From Multifurca ochricompacta (Eukaryota; Basidiomycota; Agaricomycetes; Russulales; Russulaceae): DNA of 52,177 nt. Of the stretch, positions 47,116 through 52,177 are shown in pieces. The translations under genes and the position numbers were made by a program. The notes under the pieces were generated by a model. It saw only the letters and a list, made by a program, of their open reading frames with translations, was not told the origin of the DNA and searched no databases. Position 1 is the stretch's first letter. Each line of letters starts with the position of its first letter. The stretch spans positions 1-52,177 of the forward strand of contig WTXG01000249.1 of NCBI GenBank assembly GCA_022496185.1, given 5' to 3'.

Positions 47116-50100
47116 TCGCCTTTACGTTCACACCTATAATCTGGACATCAACTCAGATTATTGGATGCTTGATAGTGGAGCAACGGCTCATTTCAGTCCC
47201 AACCTTGAAGACTTCGATACATATGAAGTCATCACACCCATGAAGTATCACTAGGTGACAACTCCGTAGTCAAAACAAATGGATTGGAACCGTAGTCATC
47301 AGGACTGATCAAGGTTTTGACCTGGAATTGAGCAATGTGCTTCACTTGCCTGGAGGACATAAAATACTCTCCGCCAGTGCCCTAGTAGAAAAGGGGCAAC
47401 TTGTTCTTGATAATAAGAAGGCAACAATAAAATATGGCGATAACATTATAGCGGAAGCATGGAAGTTTGGCAAATGTATTGGGTACTAGGCAAACACGTC
47501 CTAAGCACTATCCATACAAATGCATCTGCCTCACTGGAAATCTGGCATCAGAGAATGGGCCACATGTCTAAAGAGGCCCTAAAAAGATATGCTCCTGAGG
47601 CGGTTAAAGGCCTCAAAATAAATAATAGCCAAGTGGAAGACAAACCGTGCTATGGCTGTGAAATGGGCAAGTCCCATCGTCTTCCATTTCCCCCATCTTC
47701 AAAGCGCGCATCAGCCCCCCTTGAGATCCTTCATAGTGATCTCGTAGGTCCCCTGCAGTGCAGTTCAATACAAGGGAATCTATACTTTGCCACCTTCTTG
47801 GACGACTTTAGCAGATATGCTTTAATCGTTCCAATGAAGTCTAAAGATCTGTTCACACCAGTTTTTAATAAACTGAAGACACTACTTGAAAATAAATTCA
47901 ATCATAAAATCAAGTGTCTTCATACAGATCGTGGTGGCGAGTATGTGAACAAGGCGCTGAAGGCAACGCTTGAAGATTATGGCATAGAGCATAAACTTAC
48001 GATGCCGTATAGCCCACAACAGAACGGAAGGGCCGAGAGATTTAATAGAACCATTATGGAAAAAGGCACTAGCATGCTGCACGATGCTGGCCTATCTCTT
48101 GGTTTTTGGGAGTGTGCTGTTGAGACAGCATGTCATATATATAATAGAACTCCCATCCGTTCTAATAAGTGGAAAACTCCGCTTGAGCTTCTGGTTGGGA
48201 ACAAACCAGATGTCTCGTACTTTAAGGTCTTGGTTGCAAAGCCTATTATCATGTTCCAGAGGGCAAGCGGCGTAAATTAGATCCCAAAGCTAGGGAAGCC
48301 GTCTTTGTCGGGTATGAGCCCACCTCTAAGGGCTACACACTTTGGGATAGTCGTACCCGGTCTCTCGTCTTTCACGAGATGTTACATTTGATGAGAGATC
48401 CTTCCCATCCCGCTCTGTGAAGGACACAGAGCAGATAAAGCAATAGAGCAACCTACAGAAGGTGGCTCATTTACTTTACCTGGTGGCCCAGTCCAGCCAC
48501 CACCAGCAACTGCTACGCAAGTTCCTGAGGCTCCTCAAGATGAGGAAGACCTAGAAGAGGAACAGGAGGACATCGTACCTCCTCAAATAGCACCACAGCC
48601 TACCACACCCACACGTAATGTAGACACCACACAACCTCAGACTATATATCAGACCCCTCCATCACAAGTCATGGAACCTTCCTCCCCTCCCAAAAGAACC
48701 CGTGCAATCAGAAAATCAAAAGAATTGCAGACAAAATCCCTCAACCTAATTTTGAGAGGACAAGTCCACGCTCTGAACGACGAGATAGGGCAATCCAAGA
48801 AGACTTAGACTTGGATACTGCACGTCCCAATCGCAATCGTCGTCTGAATCCTCGCTTCTACAATGAGGATAATGCAGAGTTTGTGCAGGGTTCTTCCAGA
48901 CTTGGACAGATGGATCTACTCAATGCTGCAGGATCGCCTTATAGGGATCCTCTTACTTTTAAAGAAGCAATGGAGTCTGATAATGCCAGTGATTGGCTTG
49001 AGGCATGTCAATATGAAATTGATGCCTTAGAAAAACTTAAAGTGTGGCGCCTTGAAGACCTTCCTGAAGGTAGAAAGGCTGTAAAGTCCAAGTGGGTCTT
49101 TAAGTTGAAAGCAGATGGACGCTTTCGTGCTAGGCTTGTAGCAAAAGGGTTCACCCAAATAGAGGGGGTGGACTTCGATGAAACCTTCTCCCCAGTCGCC
49201 AGATTTGAGTCTCTTAGACTGTTATTAGCGTTGGCCGCGCTTGAGGATTGGGAAATCCATCAGATGGATGTCAAATCGGCATTCCTACATGGCGATCTGG
49301 ATGAGGAGATCTATATGGAGCAACCTATTGGTTTCATCGTTGCTGGACAAGAGTCCAAAGTTTGTAGGCTACAGAAGGCTCTGTATGGCCTCAAACAAGC
49401 TTCCCGGGCATGGAACTTACAATTCCATGCAGTTCTCAATGAACTGAGCTTCACTCGGACGTACTCTGATGCAGGAGTATATGTGTATCATCACCAAGAG
49501 GGGGATGGTTCACTTTTGTCATTTTATATGTTGATGACATCACTATACTTGGGTCCTCCACTAAGAAGATTCAATGGCTGAAGGACTCTCTATCTAGCCG
49601 ATATGAGATGACCGATCTTGGCGAATCCAGTCCTACCTTGGAGTTAACATCACCAGGGATCGTCCTAACAAGACACTGGATATCAACCAAACAGCCTATG
49701 TATCCTCAATAGCTGAGAGGTTTGGAATGGGGGATTCCAACCCAGTATATACTCCTCTACCCTCTGGCGTGGATGTTCATCTGGTCAAGTTTGAAGACCA
49801 GGCATCTACCTCTGATATTAAGAGGTATCAGCAGTTAATGGGGTCTCTGCTATGGGTGCAGATTGGAAGCAGACCGATATTAGTTTCGCTGTTGCACGCC
49901 TTAGCCAATTTGCTTCCAACCCTTCCCAGCAGCACATGCGACTAGCAAAATATGTCTTAGCCTATCTAAATACTACTAAAGACTACAAGTTGCGCTATTC
50001 TGGAGGGAATGGTGAAGTAGGCCTTCATGGCTTTGCGGACTCCTCATGGGGAGATCAAGAGGACCGCCACTCCACCTCAGGCTACGTCTTTTTCCTTGCT

Positions 50101-50487
50101 AATGGAGCCATTAGCTGGTGTTCCAGGAAGCAAAAGACAGTAGCACAGTCCACCACAGAAGCCGAGTATATGAGCCTTGCTGAGGCCTCAAATCAGGCAG
50201 CGTGGTATAGGACCTTCATGCAGGAACTGGGATATGAAGTTACTTCACCCATACAACTGCATTGTGACAATAAGGGTGCAGTAGATCTTGCATTAAACCC
50301 TGTCACAGGAAGGCGATCAAAGCACATACCAATAAAGTATCATGCCATTAGGGAGTACGTAGAATCGCACCAGATAGACTTGGTGCGAACTCCCACTGGA
50401 GAGATGCTGGCAGATGGCCTTACAAAGTCTCTGCCTAGATCATCTTTTGATCACATGGTAACTGGATTTGGACTAGTGCAGGAATGA
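47116..50487 (+). pseudogene. pol: Copia pol: protease, integrase, RT, RNase H (several frameshifts)
   Basis: Pieces in order: protease MLDSGATAHFSPNL (about 47163); pre-integrase HQRMGHMSKEAL and CYGCEMGK; integrase core HSDLVGP, HTDRGGEY and GRAERFNRT (47459-48280); RT with WVFKLKADGRFRARLVAKGF, QMDVKSAFLHGDLDEEIYM and ALYGLKQASRAW (48811-49581); YVDD at 49527-49538, readable only after a one-base shift; RNase H with ADSSWGDQ, TTEAEYMSLAEAS and LHCDNKGAVDLA (49852-50487). Breaks occur near 47252, 48229, 48410, 49515, 49630 and 49855. The element cannot move on its own. Confidence 0.88.
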
Positions 50488-50739
50488 AGGAGCTGGAATC
50501 TGGAGACTTTGTTCACCAGTTTCACTTTCCCACCATGCCACATGAGCACGTTCTCGACCTCGAGAGTGATGCAAGAGGTGTGTAGACTTGCATAAGCGAA
50601 TCTACAACTCGTATGCAAAGCTCACAAAGAGTTAGAGAAGTTGGATCTCTGGCTGGTGACATGTTCATTCAATTGTGAACAGCAGTGTGCTCATTCAACT
50701 CATTCCATCTTAATGATCGATGCCTTCACCATGGAGGGA

Positions 50740-51236
50740 TGTTGACACAGGACGTGTCTGGAGATGCTTCAGGCATCTAAGATCGCTTCAGCTGTAGATT
50801 AGATTAGATTTCGGAGTATCGGACTTTTTATGTTATCTTTATTACATTTCTTTCTCTACTTACTCAGCTGATTAGTGATGGACTTAGTAATGCGCAGTAA
50901 GCATGTGATATCTCTTTGGCCAATGGCCTTAATCCCTCTCTGTTTATTGTCCGGCACTTGTGGACTTATTCCCAGTGCGCACAGACCATTTCCCCTGGGT
51001 ATATAAGGGTGTCTGTTTTGTCCTTTACACTTCAGAGTTCTTCTTCCTCTGAAGTGTAAGTCGTCTTTACTTTACTTTCTACTTTTCCTTTGACTAACGT
51101 TCTCTGTGTAGATAACTTGTCTTTAGGTCAGTAGTATAGTATTATAGAGTTCTTCTTCCTCTGAAGTATAACTTGTCTTTTAGCCTAACGTGCTACTAAC
51201 CACAGTCAGTATAACCAGCAGCATGATTGTTTGACA
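50740..51236 (+). repeat. Copia 3' LTR
   Basis: 497 bp, same ends as the 5' LTR, with a 9-bp gap next to the TATA box. A short polypurine tract (GGAGGGA, about 50733-50739) precedes it. Hairpin at 51025-51059, second copy at 51146-51166. Confidence 0.92.
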
Positions 51237-51241
51237 CAAAT

Positions 51242-52020
51242 CACCCTCTTCCAGTCTCCATAGTCCATTTTTGGTACTTCAAAGCAAGGGCTAAGTGCTT
51301 CTTGCAATGTACTGCAGAGAGTAGTGGCCTTTCTTCTTTGTTACAGCCTTGAATGAATGTTGTTTAAGAACCTAGTGCACAGTTTGTGAAGAGACATGGT
51401 TGGGGATGATGGAATTGATGTGCTTTGTGGCCTGGACAGCATTGCCAACCTTTCCTGTGGTGATTTGTATCATGATAGCATGTTCAGAGGTAAGAGAGCT
51501 TGGAAGGATGACCAAAATGAGGTGATGATGGTTGGGAAGGAGGGTTATGAGTGTCCTAGAGACTGTGGACTGGTGAGCAGAGTCTGGAGGCAATAGTGTG
51601 AGTGGAATGACCTTCAGAGGCCAGAGAGTGCATGTTTTCTTTCTGAGCAGAGGAGGTGGGGTGCATTGGGAAATTATAAATTCTGGAATGTAAACCATGG
51701 TTAAATAGCTCTATTCCAGGTCATCTATTAAGATAACTATGGTAACCATATATTAAGGATTGGTTGCTGTACATTTGGTGGAGCATCAGATTCTGAATTT
51801 CTGATACCCACTCACAAAACTGAGTCAATGAGTCCCAATTTGAAATGGGTGTAGCTCCACAGGTTTGATCAGAATTACATATTATTGTTGCATTACATAA
51901 CCCATATCATGTACTGTTATGGTCTACCAAGACTTTGTTTATATTTGTTTTGGCTGATGTGATATTCAACAAAACAGTGCAAAAGTGCAAAACATTGACT
52001 CAGTTTTGTGAGGCACTGTA
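51242..52020 (-). mobile_element. Tc1-type transposon arm, minus strand
   Basis: Reverse-complement counterpart of 43931-44704. It starts at TACAGTGCCTCACAAAAC (52020 reading left), with the same helix-turn-helix ORF (51372-51698 on the minus strand) and YQKWTME, then continues across the Copia insertion into 44754-44705. A few indels separate the two arms. Confidence 0.75.
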
Positions 52021-52064
52021 TGCATGATCACAATCTTGTCGGACCAATGGAAAATCAAAGCGCA

Positions 52065-52177
52065 TGTTGTCAACCTTCCTTAATAGGAAGGAGATCAGAC
52101 CAATATGCTGGTGCCATGTGATGCATTTAGTCACTGCTCTTGCAGCCTGTAGATACACACAGGCCTTGTTTCAGTAA
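52065..52177 (+). repeat. Decayed gypsy LTR fragment, inverted, cut by window edge
   Basis: The reverse complement (ctgaaacaaggcctg, then ctacaggctgca and tattaaggaaggttgac) matches the fragment at 42908-43016. It shows the same CpG loss and continues beyond the window. Confidence 0.65.

Larger units (their letters stand above)
44755..51236 (+). mobile_element. Ty1/Copia retrotransposon, complete ends, decayed coding
   Basis: A 6.48-kb element with LTRs at 44755-45259 and 50740-51236. The pol order is protease, integrase, RT, RNase H, which is diagnostic for Copia. The LTRs differ at some 15-20 sites by eye plus a 9-bp gap, so it is older than the gypsy insertion. The coding region has several frameshifts. 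It is nested in a Tc1-type transposon, whose sequence can be rejoined across it. Confidence 0.92.
44750..51241. repeat. 5-bp target duplication of the Copia element
   Basis: CAAAT at 44750-44754 and 51237-51241, immediately outside the LTRs. Confidence 0.9.

Overview
The window looks like a filamentous basidiomycete chromosome, most likely an agaricomycete. The signs are short GT-AG introns (about 50-110 nt), a secreted GH3 beta-glucosidase, a Crinkler-type effector relic, Goodbye-NACHT STAND proteins and dense Ty3, Ty1, LINE, hAT and Tc1 relics. A plant-associated species such as Rhizoctonia or a relative would fit, but no marker here settles the species.

Layout. 0.6-2.6 kb: a decayed Crinkler-kinase gene. 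3.5-4.1 kb: a relic of the 5' end of a NACHT gene. 4.3-5.4 kb: an intact five-exon UBE2S-like ubiquitin-conjugating enzyme. 5.4-7.2 kb: relics, including a 53-bp LINE insertion and a tRNA-like element. 7.2-14.5 kb: a complete chromodomain Ty3/gypsy element (minus strand) with near-identical LTRs and a 5-bp target duplication. 14.7-15.2 kb: a hAT-type MITE. 15.6-17.8 kb: a truncated LINE copy, then a fragment of an Adp1-like ABC transporter gene carrying a solo gypsy LTR inside an intron. 17.8-20.4 kb: a decayed Goodbye-NACHT gene. 21.5-32.4 kb: a nine-exon GH3 beta-glucosidase gene (minus strand) whose first intron contains a full-length 7.7-kb three-ORF LINE in the antisense direction. 33.8-34.8 kb: another LINE 3' fragment. 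35.3-38.9 kb: an apparently intact 1061-residue Goodbye / heptad-repeat / NACHT / ankyrin protein. 39-52 kb: a repeat graveyard with two solo Copia LTRs, an inverted cluster of about 0.4-kb repeats, a Tc1-type transposon in palindromic arrangement, and a Copia element nested in it.

Only three genes look intact host loci: the UBE2S-like E2, the GH3 enzyme and the NACHT-ankyrin receptor. The rest records successive insertions that can be ordered from target duplications and nesting. The strongest leads are the GH3 gene (LINE in intron 1, a 28-nt microexon, and Glu where the family nucleophile Asp is expected), the NACHT protein (18 near-perfect heptads and a P-loop on a 25-nt microexon), the likely self-priming gypsy element, and Copia LTR hairpins whose loops co-vary with a second copy in the same LTR. 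All translations, splice sites and comparisons were made by eye; no alignment or database search was run.
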